Source: Paenibacillus lemnae
GTDB taxonomy: Bacteria; Bacillota; Bacilli; Paenibacillales; Paenibacillaceae
Assembly: GCF_012933385.1 (NCBI RefSeq)
Contig: NZ_JABBPN010000004.1
Coordinates: 1 to 64,000, forward strand
Length of the DNA: 64,000 nucleotides
Direction: 5' to 3'
Part shown: piece after piece, positions 12,309 through 20,608 of the stretch
Layout of the letters: every line of letters begins with the position of its first letter
Position numbering within the stretch: position 1 is the first letter of the stretch
Notes under the pieces: generated by a model
What the model was told of the DNA's origin: nothing
The model's database searches: none
Seen by the model: the letters and a program-made list of their open reading frames with translations, nothing else
Made by a program: the position numbers and the translations under genes

Positions 12309-15026
12309 TTAGGAACAGCGGCTGTACCCACAGCTGCTGCACGTCTTGCAGCCTTCGATGTTGATCAGCGTTGCGCCGCCGCAGGACGGGCACAGGTCAC
12401 GTGATCCGGTGACCTGACCGCCGCCGTAACCACCGCCGCTGCCATAGGCACCCGCAGCCGTATCTTCAGCATTACCTGCACCGCTCACGCTTCCAGCCTC
12501 ACCAGCCAGATTTACATCTGGCTCCTCAAGAGCCATGGTCGCGGCTACCGGCGCCGGATCATGATCGTAGTCGGCACTGCTGGCAACGTGCGTCTCCAGC
12601 GCTTTCGCCACGGCATCCGCAATGGATTCCACGCGGTTTGCACCGAAGCCGATGGCACCCGATCCGCCAATGCCTTTGAGATGCTTGATTAGCAGCTCGA
12701 CCTTGTTGCCATGGTCCCCGTAACGCAGGAACAGGGAGCAAACCCGGCCCAGGGCTTCCGCCATCGCGAACACATCGGAGCCGGCTTTACCGACATTCAG
12801 GAAAATCTCACCCGGTGTACCATTCAGATCATTGATGGTGATATACGCCATACCGAACGGCGTGTTAATCTTATACGTTGCACCGCGCAGCACCTGTGGA
12901 CGGCTCTTGTACTGCTTGTCCAAGCCGCTTTTACCGCTCACTGCAACATTACCGGTTTCTGCACTAGCCCCCGCATTCACTGCTGGAGCACCTGCATCAG
13001 CCTGAACTCCCGCTCCAGCTTCCAACGAAACTGCAGGTACTACCTCCTCTTTCAGCTCCGTATCCGGCGCCTCCACTGGAGATTCTGCCTTGTCTTTCTT
13101 CTCGGTCTGCAGCACCTGCACATCACGGCTGCCGTCACGGTAGATCGTGACGCCTTTGCAGCCAAGGTCGAAGGCCAGCTCGTACAGGCGTTTTGTATCC
13201 TCGACAGAGAAGTCTGCCGGACAGTTCGCCGTCTTGGAGATTGAACTGTCCACCCAGCGCTGGATAGCGGCCTGTGCACGGATATGATCCTCTGCGGACA
13301 GATCCATTGCAGTCACGTAGTAGTTCGGCAGATCTTCACCGGGATGGCTGTCGAGATATTCCTGCGCAATCGGAACGAACTGCTCATCAAAGCCCAACCG
13401 GCTTTGACGGAAATATTTAAAGGCAAAATACGGCTCGATCCCGGTCGAGGTGCCTACCATCGTGCCGGTACTTCCTGTAGGTGCCTGAGTAATCACAGTG
13501 ACATTACGCGCACCTTTGCTGCGCACAGCTTGTCCCACTTCCGGATACGTCTCGACCATATTTTTCATAAATCCGCTCTGCAGATACAGCTCCGCGTCAA
13601 ATGCCTGGAACGACCCCTTCTCTTCTGCAATATCTGCAGATGCGAGGTAAGCTTCGCGGGCGATAAACCCATACAGCTTGTCCAGGAACTCCATGGATTC
13701 TGGGCTGCCATAGCGGATGTTCAGCTTGATCATCAGCTCTGCCAGGCCCATCGTACCGAGACCGACACGGCGCTCGTTTTTCTGATTGGCTTCATTTTCC
13801 GGGAAATGATACGGTGTCGTATCAATCACATTGTCCAGGAAACGGACCGAGAAACGCGTCGTTTCCGCCAGATCATCCCAAGCCACATCATGATTGTGCT
13901 CATCATAAAATTTCGAGAGGTTCATCGCCGACAGGTTGCATACGCCCCAGCCCGGCAGTCCCTGCTCACCGCACGGATTCGTACAGATAATCGGGTTAAA
14001 GTACCAGCTGTTGGACATCTGGTTGTAGTATTCCATGAATACCACACCCGGCTCCGCCGATTTCCAGGCCGATTCAATAATCGTATGCCAGATTTCGCGC
14101 GCCTTCACGGTTTTATAGACAATAACCTCGTGTCCGGCTGCTTTCCACTTCTCCAGATCTCCGTCCCAATTCTCGTCATATTCCGGATCTTTCGTATTCG
14201 GGAAGACCAGATCCCAGTTCAAATCTTCTTTTACAGCTTTCATAAAGTCATTACTTACGCATACGGACAGGTTCGCATTCGTCACCTCGCCCATCTTCTG
14301 CTTCACGGTAATGAAGTCCATCACGTCGGGATGCCAATCGTTGATCATGAGCATCAATGCGCCGCGGCGGCTTCCCCCCTGCTCAATCAAGCCGGTTGTG
14401 TAGCTGAACAAGCCGCCCCATGATACCGCACCGCTGGAAGAGCCGTTGACTCCGCGCACAATCGAGCGGCGTGGACGCAGCGAGGACAAGTTGATTCCAA
14501 CCCCTCCGCCGCGCGCCATAATCTCGGTCATTTCACTCAGCGTCTCCATAATTCCGCCGCGGCTGTCCTTTGGCGATGGAATAACATAACAGTTGAACAG
14601 CGTCAGCTCATCACTCGCGCCTGCTCCAGCGGCAATCCGGCCGCCGGGAACCAGCTTCCAGTCATCCAGCACGTGACGAAATTTAGCCTTCCACTCTTCC
14701 TGCAGTTCAGGTGTTGCCTCAGCCGATGCCATCGCGGCAGCCAGTCGGTCCCACATTTCCTCCGGCGTCTTCTCAATCGTCAGCGTCAGTTTCTCGACAT
14801 CGGATTCCACCAGTTCACCCTTTCGGGTCTTCACGGTAACCGTGCGGCCTTCACGCTTCACAATCTCGCCGACCTCCTTGGTCGGAAATTTCGGGTCATC
14901 TTTCGTCAGGACCAGAACAACATCGCCTACTTTGGCATTGTTCGAATCAGCATCCTTCCAAGCATAACGGTCCAAAAAGATTTTCTCACTCAAGCCTTCC
15001 AGCCGCTGGTTGTGCATCGTACTCAA
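12309..15026 (-). CDS. nrdJ: Vitamin B12-dependent ribonucleoside-diphosphate reductase
   Basis: A 905-aa class II ribonucleotide reductase that makes deoxyribonucleotides using adenosylcobalamin, independently of oxygen. It has the ten-stranded barrel motifs: LFNCYVIPSP, GGGVGINLSSLRP, the NPCGEQ finger loop with catalytic Cys and Glu, APTGSTG and, at the C-terminus, two CxxC pairs (LCPSCGG; CKTCSSCG), a zinc or redox tail. Between about residues 645 and 720 is an Ala/Val/Glu-rich linker. A TTG start at 15026 is chosen because AGGAGGT lies eight bases upstream; the ATG three codons later is too far. Upstream NrdR-type boxes suggest repression by NrdR. No partner subunit is needed. Confidence 0.95.
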   Translation of the reverse strand: MSTMHNQRLEGLSEKIFLDRYAWKDADSNNAKVGDVVLVLTKDDPKFPTKEVGEIVKREGRTVTVKTRKGELVESDVEKLTLTIEKTPEEMWDRLAAAMASAEATPELQEEWKAKFRHVLDDWKLVPGGRIAAGAGASDELTLFNCYVIPSPKDSRGGIMETLSEMTEIMARGGGVGINLSSLRPRRSIVRGVNGSSSGAVSWGGLFSYTTGLIEQGGSRRGALMLMINDWHPDVMDFITVKQKMGEVTNANLSVCVSNDFMKAVKEDLNWDLVFPNTKDPEYDENWDGDLEKWKAAGHEVIVYKTVKAREIWHTIIESAWKSAEPGVVFMEYYNQMSNSWYFNPIICTNPCGEQGLPGWGVCNLSAMNLSKFYDEHNHDVAWDDLAETTRFSVRFLDNVIDTTPYHFPENEANQKNERRVGLGTMGLAELMIKLNIRYGSPESMEFLDKLYGFIAREAYLASADIAEEKGSFQAFDAELYLQSGFMKNMVETYPEVGQAVRSKGARNVTVITQAPTGSTGTMVGTSTGIEPYFAFKYFRQSRLGFDEQFVPIAQEYLDSHPGEDLPNYYVTAMDLSAEDHIRAQAAIQRWVDSSISKTANCPADFSVEDTKRLYELAFDLGCKGVTIYRDGSRDVQVLQTEKKDKAESPVEAPDTELKEEVVPAVSLEAGAGVQADAGAPAVNAGASAETGNVAVSGKSGLDKQYKSRPQVLRGATYKINTPFGMAYITINDLNGTPGEIFLNVGKAGSDVFAMAEALGRVCSLFLRYGDHGNKVELLIKHLKGIGGSGAIGFGANRVESIADAVAKALETHVASSADYDHDPAPVAATMALEEPDVNLAGEAGSVSGAGNAEDTAAGAYGSGGGYGGGQVTGSRDLCPSCGGATLINIEGCKTCSSCGYSRCS

Positions 15027-15163
15027 GGGCAATTACCTCCTATATAAATGAAAATATGTTATATCCATTGCTTCACACCATCTGTCTTCTAACTACGATC
15101 AGCCGATCATTTCGGGCCTATGTAACATAACCCCGTATGTACACCGGTCAAACGCTTAATCAC

Positions 15164-15208
15164 ACCACATATTGTATGCAAAACTGATTATACTACACTA
15201 TATATTGT
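15164..15208 (-). promoter_or_regulatory. Candidate nrdJ promoter with paired NrdR boxes
   Basis: ACACTATATATTGT (15195-15208) closely matches the NrdR box, and a weaker copy, ACCACATATTGTAT (15164-15177), is centred 31 bp away, an integral three helical turns. Between them, on the minus strand, lies a perfect TATAAT (15187-15192). The nrdJ start is about 160 bp downstream. No cobalamin riboswitch pattern is visible in the leader. Confidence 0.6.
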
Positions 15209-15459
15209 TAAAACGATGAATGAAAAGTGAAAATTAACAGCTCTGCTTCTCGTATCAGCCTCAGTCTTTCCATTGCTCGGCCGCACGCTCTTTTTCGCAG
15301 TACCATCTATGAAAAAACCACTGCAAAACTTGCAATCCACTCAACTGTCCAGAAATGACTTCAAGCTGTCCAAAGTTATGAACTTCTTCCATTTTGTCCA
15401 TACTACTTCTACACCGTTTGTCCGGATGTCCGGAACACTGTATTTAGGAGGAGATTCAT
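15209..15459. other. Intergenic stretch between nrdJ promoter and helicase gene
   Basis: Mixed sequence with no credible reading frame or RNA motif. The last bases carry TTTAGGAGGAGATTCAT, the ribosome binding site of the helicase gene, so the helicase promoter must lie here, but I cannot fix its hexamers. Confidence 0.4.
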
Positions 15460-17217
15460 CTGAACCAGCCGCCACTTGAATCACATAATGAATTAATTAC
15501 GGATCAGCGTCTCCCCGTTCCATTACATATCGACCGCTCTTGGCTTCAGGATCTGGAGAGCCGTCTGTCTAAAGGCGGTCCTTGGGGCGATCTCCGATTG
15601 TCCCGGCTGGCCGTGAAGGGCGAAGAATCGCGCCTTGTTACCAGCTTTGAGGAGCTGCAGTGCCTGAAGCACATCGGCAGCCTGTCTCCACTTCCTCATC
15701 AGACCGATACGGCGCGCCGAGTTCTGTTTGAGATGTCCGGCCGGGCAATCCTTGCTGATGAAGTCGGCCTTGGAAAAACGATCGAGGCCGGTCTCATTCT
15801 AAAAGAATATCTCGTCCGCGGGCTGGTCTCCAAAGTGCTGATTCTCGTCCCCGCTTCCCTTGTGCTTCAATGGGTGCGTGAGCTGAACTCCAAGTTCGGG
15901 ATTCCTGCCATTGCACAGAAAAAAGTTTATTCCTGGGGCAATGATATCGTCGTTGCTTCCATGGACACCGCCAAGCGGGATCCTCATCAGGAAATCCTGT
16001 TAAATGAAGAATATGACATGCTCATTATCGATGAGGCGCACAAACTGAAGAACAAGAAGACCACCAATTACCAGTTCATTCAGAAGCTGCGCAAAAAATA
16101 CTGCCTTCTTCTCACAGCTACGCCTGTGCAGAACGACCTCAGCGAGCTGTTCAACCTCATTACACTGCTGAAGCCTGGGCAGCTGGGACGTCAGGGCGAT
16201 TTTGCCGCCAACTTTGTTGTCGACAAGCGCCGGCCAAAGAACCAGGATCAGCTCAAAGACGAGCTCGCAAAGGTTATGATCCGCAACAGACGGGGCGAAG
16301 GCCCAGTCAAATTCACCAAGCGCACGGTGCGCAACAACTTACTTCAGCTGTCACCGGACGAACAGTCATTATACGATGGCGTCACATCCTTCGTCAAAGA
16401 TCAGTATCAGGCATCCGGGGGAAATTTAAGCAGTATGCTTTCTCTCGTTACCCTGCAGCGTGAAGTGTGCAGCAGCCGGGATGCCGTGTTTGTTACCCTT
16501 GTTAATTTATCGAAAAAGCTGCCCGAAGATTCCCCGCTCCGGGACCGGATCTGGGAGCTTGTTCACTTGATCAAAGCCATCAAAGCCAACACTAAGGCCG
16601 AGAAGGCGATTGAGCTGATTCAGAATATGAACGAAAAAGTAATCGTCTTTACCGAATACCGGGCGACCCAGGAGTATTTGCTCAATTATTTCCGTGACTA
16701 CGGACTTGTCTCTGTGCCTTACCGGGGCGGCATGAACCGCGGCAAAAAAGACTGGATGATGGACCTCTTCCGCGGCAAAGCCCAGGTTATGATTGCAACG
16801 GAAGCCGGCGGGGAAGGCATCAACCTGCAGTTCTGCCACCATATGATCAATTTTGACCTGCCCTGGAACCCCATGCGGGTGGAGCAGCGGATCGGCCGGG
16901 TCCATCGTTTGGGACAGAGCAATGATGTCAAGATCCACAACCTGTCCACCAAAGGCACGATTGAAGAACATATCCTGAACCTGCTGCATGAAAAAATCAA
17001 TATGTTTGAGATGGTCATCGGCGGTCTGGATGTCATATTGGAACGTCTGGAGAAGAAAGAGTCGATTGAGAAAAGCCTGTACAAAATCATGCTGGAATCC
17101 GGTACAGATGAAGAAATCCGACACAAGCTGAGCTCCCTCGGTGACTCCCTGCATCACATTAAGGAGGAGCTGGAAGCCGATTCAATTCCGCAGCAGCTTC
17201 GAGAGGAGGAAGCGTGA
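15460..17217 (+). CDS. yqhH: SNF2-family DEAD/DEAH helicase (YqhH/RapA type)
   Basis: A 585-aa SNF2 ATPase. Motif I reads ILADEVGLGKTIEAG, motif II DEAH (LIIDEAHKLK), motif III LTATPVQN, motif V EAGGEGINLQ and motif VI QRIGRVHRLGQ. The family remodels nucleic acid-protein complexes, in RapA RNA polymerase. Start choice is unusual: the frame opens only after a TAG at 15445-15447 and contains no ATG, GTG or TTG until well inside, but a CTG at 15460 follows AGGAGGA at seven bases, giving LNQPPLESHNEL as N-terminus. The internal TTG at 15598 has no ribosome binding site. The next gene, yqhG, begins one base after the stop, as in Bacillus. Confidence 0.88.
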   Translation: MNQPPLESHNELITDQRLPVPLHIDRSWLQDLESRLSKGGPWGDLRLSRLAVKGEESRLVTSFEELQCLKHIGSLSPLPHQTDTARRVLFEMSGRAILADEVGLGKTIEAGLILKEYLVRGLVSKVLILVPASLVLQWVRELNSKFGIPAIAQKKVYSWGNDIVVASMDTAKRDPHQEILLNEEYDMLIIDEAHKLKNKKTTNYQFIQKLRKKYCLLLTATPVQNDLSELFNLITLLKPGQLGRQGDFAANFVVDKRRPKNQDQLKDELAKVMIRNRRGEGPVKFTKRTVRNNLLQLSPDEQSLYDGVTSFVKDQYQASGGNLSSMLSLVTLQREVCSSRDAVFVTLVNLSKKLPEDSPLRDRIWELVHLIKAIKANTKAEKAIELIQNMNEKVIVFTEYRATQEYLLNYFRDYGLVSVPYRGGMNRGKKDWMMDLFRGKAQVMIATEAGGEGINLQFCHHMINFDLPWNPMRVEQRIGRVHRLGQSNDVKIHNLSTKGTIEEHILNLLHEKINMFEMVIGGLDVILERLEKKESIEKSLYKIMLESGTDEEIRHKLSSLGDSLHHIKEELEADSIPQQLREEEA

Positions 17218-17218
17218 G

Positions 17219-18184
17219 ATGAGCTTGACACCGCAGGAAATCCACCAGCATGTACTATCTTACCTGGAGGCCACCGAATGCCAGATCATGGAAAAGTCTC
17301 CGCATCATCTGACCGTGAAGCTATCTCCACAGGCGGACAAAATGCTCACCAACCGCCCCTATTACTGGGGGTTTGTTGAACGTACCGGGGCACCCGCCGA
17401 GACACTGTCATTCAATTTCGTCTTCGATCCGCCTGCTTATGAAGAGCTGCTGCAGCGGCAGACGACGCCCGATACCCGCTCAGGCACAGCACCACCGCCG
17501 GGACAGGACCCTGTCCTTTCTCGTTATTATGGGAGTGCTCCGCTGCTTCCGGTGCTTGGACCGGGACGGGTTCAGCGGGAGGACATCATCTATGGCAGCC
17601 GCCGGCTGGCTCAAATTTGGGATGCTTCTCGGGAAGAAGGCCGATGCCTCTATCTATTTGAGGAACCGGATGCAGAAGCAAGGCCCAAAACCCGTTCGGC
17701 CGCCCTGGACCAGTGGCTGGGCGTCTGCTTCAAGGTGGAGTTCAGCTGTGACTTGAAGCGTGAGGAGCTGCATTTCTTGGCAATATCCCTCTCCAGAAAA
17801 ACGATACTTTCCGGATTCGACAAACAGCTCCAGGATCGCAAATTAAGCCCGCGCCTGCCGGAATATGTTCATACCCGCCCTGCTGTTCTGACGTTGTCAG
17901 AGGCGGCGTCGATGCTGGAGAATCATCTGATCCAGCAGCTGAGCGGACTCGACTACACCTGGGCAAACCAGGCCCGGATCCGGCTCGCGGAGGAGCTCGC
18001 CATCATCGACAGCTACTATGAAGACCTGCTTCAGGAGCCTGACGAGGAGAAGAAAAGTGCGATCCAGGAACAGTACCAAAACCGCCGCAGTGAAATGGTA
18101 TGGCAGTATGAGCCGAAAATCACATTGTCTGCACTCACCAGCGGCTTGTTTCACCTTTATTCGTCCGGCAGCGGGCTGTCATGA
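17219..18184 (+). CDS. yqhG: YqhG family protein
   Basis: A 321-aa soluble protein similar along its length to Bacillus YqhG, whose gene always follows the SNF2 helicase yqhH. Characteristic segments are LTPQEIHQHVLSYLEATEC, KMLTNRPYYWGFVERTG and LSFNFVFDPP. The molecular role is unknown. Compared with Bacillus it carries an insertion of about 45 residues rich in Pro/Gly/Arg after residue 80. ATG at 17219 follows GAGGAGGAAG, one base after the helicase stop, so the two are translated together. A short frame overlaps its stop. Confidence 0.85.
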   Translation: MSLTPQEIHQHVLSYLEATECQIMEKSPHHLTVKLSPQADKMLTNRPYYWGFVERTGAPAETLSFNFVFDPPAYEELLQRQTTPDTRSGTAPPPGQDPVLSRYYGSAPLLPVLGPGRVQREDIIYGSRRLAQIWDASREEGRCLYLFEEPDAEARPKTRSAALDQWLGVCFKVEFSCDLKREELHFLAISLSRKTILSGFDKQLQDRKLSPRLPEYVHTRPAVLTLSEAASMLENHLIQQLSGLDYTWANQARIRLAEELAIIDSYYEDLLQEPDEEKKSAIQEQYQNRRSEMVWQYEPKITLSALTSGLFHLYSSGSGLS

Positions 18185-18282
18185 CGCCGGTCCCCAAAAG
18201 CAGCCAAAAACAGACCTTCAATCTCTATGGTGAAGGCGACAGGGTACAGCAGTCTTTTCAAAGCTTGTCCGATACGATATAA
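18181..18282 (+). CDS. 33-residue protein, translationally coupled to yqhG (candidate)
   Basis: The ATG overlaps the yqhG stop in the arrangement ATGA. The frame encodes MTPVPKSSQKQTFNLYGEGD and ends SFQSLSDTI. It is hydrophilic with no known motif. Coupling by the overlapping start/stop is the only evidence for translation. Confidence 0.35.
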   Translation: MTPVPKSSQKQTFNLYGEGDRVQQSFQSLSDTI

Positions 18283-18318
18283 GGGTAAGCTTACAGCAAA
18301 CGAAAGGCGGTATAACTA

Positions 18319-19338
18319 TTGAACTTCCATCCTTCTCCTGTCAAAATAACACCCCGCAGGGCACGAGCTGCCCTGCTGCTGTTATCACTGCTCCTTCTCT
18401 GCAGTCACCCGGGCATCGCTGCAGCTCAAACAGCAGACAAGATAAACCTGCCTGCTGACCGCACTGCCTATACAAAACTTTCTTCACATGCAATACCTTC
18501 TTCTGTCCCTCCAGCTGTCGATGTATTTGCGCGCCAATCCATTTCCGAACTCTCACAGCATCCACCCTTCACGAATTGGGAAGATGCCGGTGTAGAATAT
18601 GTGCCTCTGGGCCCGGGAACCCGCAGCTGGCTCGTGATGCTGAATACGGATCATATTCCGCTCGGTTATCTGATCATTTCCTCGGATAATTCGGGCGGTC
18701 TAGTTCTGTCTGAATACGGCATTGGAACCGACCTGCCTTACAGCATGAATACGCTGGAGTCCTCTCTTGCCGCAGCAGGACTCCTTCTTCCCGGCAGTCC
18801 CAAGGACAGCGACGCTATCTTACGCTTCACACCAGGAACCACCATTGAAGCCTTATATGATCCGGCACTTCCCCGCTGGAAGGTGAATGTTAAAGACAAA
18901 CCTGCGCGATATATCCACGCTGTGTCCGGTGAGGAGTTAACAGAACGTACTAATCCATCCGTAAAAGCACCCCACATAACTTCATTCAAGGCACAGCATG
19001 TAATGAATGTAAGCCAGTCCTCTCCGGTCATCTCCACGCTCGGGGATTTAGATCCATACCGCAATATGCTGTGGATAACTGCACAGCCTTTACATATCAC
19101 GCAGCCCGCAGCATTCAAAACTCAACTGCGGGCTGGCAGCAAAACTGCAGTGATCTTCACGGCGGGAAAGCGAAATGCTGAATATGCCGCCCCCCTGTCT
19201 CTGACTGGCTGGCAGGAGTGGTCCAGTCCCCAAGGATCTATTCTGTATCTCATAGCCTCACATCATGGTACGGAATTACAGCGTTATCTCCCGGCTGACA
19301 CACTCATTGGCAAAGGCCGCTTTCTGCCCAGTCCATGA
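18319..19338 (+). CDS. Exported protein of unknown function
   Basis: A 339-aa protein starting with TTG (AAAGGCGG eight bases upstream). The N-terminus has three positive charges, a hydrophobic core ALLLLSLLLLCS and a probable cleavage site after GIAAA, so it is secreted by the Sec route. The mature part has Ser/Pro-rich stretches and alternating strands (WLVMLNTDHIPLGYLIISSDN) with no cysteine and no catalytic motif I recognise. It lies between yqhG and yqzE on the plus strand and is probably a single-gene unit. Confidence 0.6.
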   Translation: MNFHPSPVKITPRRARAALLLLSLLLLCSHPGIAAAQTADKINLPADRTAYTKLSSHAIPSSVPPAVDVFARQSISELSQHPPFTNWEDAGVEYVPLGPGTRSWLVMLNTDHIPLGYLIISSDNSGGLVLSEYGIGTDLPYSMNTLESSLAAAGLLLPGSPKDSDAILRFTPGTTIEALYDPALPRWKVNVKDKPARYIHAVSGEELTERTNPSVKAPHITSFKAQHVMNVSQSSPVISTLGDLDPYRNMLWITAQPLHITQPAAFKTQLRAGSKTAVIFTAGKRNAEYAAPLSLTGWQEWSSPQGSILYLIASHHGTELQRYLPADTLIGKGRFLPSP

Positions 19339-19349
19339 TCCATCCTGGA

Positions 19350-19553
19350 TCAGCGGCGTTTTTTCGTGATTCTTGTTTGCGTTTTCGTTACGAGTTCTTC
19401 TTTCCATAAGGACATGGAAAATGGTATCATTCCAAACCATCTTGTGCTCCAGGTCTCGCGTTTCGGCTTGGATTTCCGGATCTCCTTCGGTGTGTCGATA
19501 TAACGTACCACTCGCTGTGTTATATATTTGATCAGTTCATCGCTGCTGGCCAT
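19350..19553 (-). CDS. yqzE: YqzE family protein
   Basis: A 67-aa basic protein with the YqzE pattern: DELIKYITQRVVRYIDTP, a Lys/Arg-rich centre, then STRWFGMIPFSMSLW. In Bacillus yqzE belongs to the competence (comG) neighbourhood; its role is unknown. AGGAGGT directly abuts the first ATG, so the second ATG (19553) with six bases of spacing is taken as start. The stop faces the end of the preceding plus-strand gene eleven bases away. Confidence 0.8.
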   Translation of the reverse strand: MASSDELIKYITQRVVRYIDTPKEIRKSKPKRETWSTRWFGMIPFSMSLWKEELVTKTQTRITKKRR

Positions 19554-19703
19554 AACCATACCTCCTGATTCACAATGTTATACATACTTCTCCTGTTTTC
19601 AGGATGTACCGATCACCGGTTTTCTAGACCTTACCGGATGAATTTCGCAGTTTAAGTACATTCTAAAACAACAAAGACAGAAAACGGAGGGTTCACAGCG
19701 ATC

Positions 19704-20438
19704 ATGTTACAGCCAAAATTCATACTGCCATTCGCAGTCTTCACGCTCTTCTTAGTTATTCCCTGGCAGCCAGCATCTGCCTCTGCCGCTCAGTTACATG
19801 CCACGCCAGCACAACTTCAGCAAGAACAGCCATTGCGCCAGCATCCTTTTACCGAGAAAGTCATTCTGATTGATGCAGGACATGGCGGCATTGACGGAGG
19901 CACTTTTTTCGGGAATATTCTTGAGAAAGACATCAACCTCGCCATTTCACGCAGACTTTATATGCTGCTGCGCAGCGAAGGCATTCCAGCCGTTCTGAAC
20001 CGTGATCAGGATTATGCACTCAGTGATGATAACCGGTGGCATTCCAGCCGTTCCAGACATCAGCGTGATTTATCCCATCGGAAACAACTCAGCAATGAAA
20101 TTCCAACAGCGATGGTGGTCAGTGTACATGTGAACTGGGGCAGCAATCCCTCCAAACGAGGAGGTCTGGTTCTACATCAGGCAGAAGGCAGAAGCTCACT
20201 GCTGGCAGGCTTTATTCAGAACCGCTTAAACCAGCTGTACAGTAAGCATGAGCGTCCATCAGTGGGTAAACCCTACTATCTGCTGAGGCGTACAGAAGTC
20301 CCTGCTGTTATTGTAGAGACCGGGTTTTTGAGCAATGGTAACGACCGTCAGCTGCTGACGAGCCGAAATGGTCAGGTTGCGGTGGCTGAAGCACTTGCGG
20401 GAGGCATCATCGACTATATAAGCGCCCTTCAACTTTAG
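19704..20438 (+). CDS. N-acetylmuramoyl-L-alanine amidase (Amidase_3)
   Basis: A 244-aa secreted zinc amidase that cuts the bond between muramic acid and the stem peptide. There is a signal peptide (hydrophobic 5-22, ending ASASA), then the Amidase_3 domain with zinc ligands in LIDAGHGGIDGG, LEKDINLAISRRL (Glu), VSVHVNW (His) and the catalytic Glu in VIVETGFLSN. It resembles CwlD, the enzyme that prepares spore-cortex peptidoglycan for muramic lactam formation, in size and lack of repeats. The cwlD assignment is probable rather than certain. Confidence 0.85.
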   Translation: MLQPKFILPFAVFTLFLVIPWQPASASAAQLHATPAQLQQEQPLRQHPFTEKVILIDAGHGGIDGGTFFGNILEKDINLAISRRLYMLLRSEGIPAVLNRDQDYALSDDNRWHSSRSRHQRDLSHRKQLSNEIPTAMVVSVHVNWGSNPSKRGGLVLHQAEGRSSLLAGFIQNRLNQLYSKHERPSVGKPYYLLRRTEVPAVIVETGFLSNGNDRQLLTSRNGQVAVAEALAGGIIDYISALQL

Positions 20439-20608
20439 AACACTCACTCATTTAATTTAACAATTTTAAATATTATGTCATAAAATATAACATGAATTCT
20501 GAGGTTTTCTCCCATAATTTTCACTTCCCTGCTTCTATTTTCAAAAAAATATGGTAGTATTACTAACATAAAATGAAAAACCATATGTTGGGATCAGGGG
20601 GAGTCACC

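Noticed and set aside
13284..14423. Long plus-strand frame inside nrdJ (379 codons), and similar antisense frames in cshA and the alarmone and methyltransferase genes
   Set aside because: They are antisense shadows of strongly conserved genes, with no ribosome binding sites or recognisable domains.
15027..15160. Cobalamin riboswitch upstream of nrdJ
   Set aside because: The leader is short of the conserved B12-box patterns and has no convincing multi-helix core.
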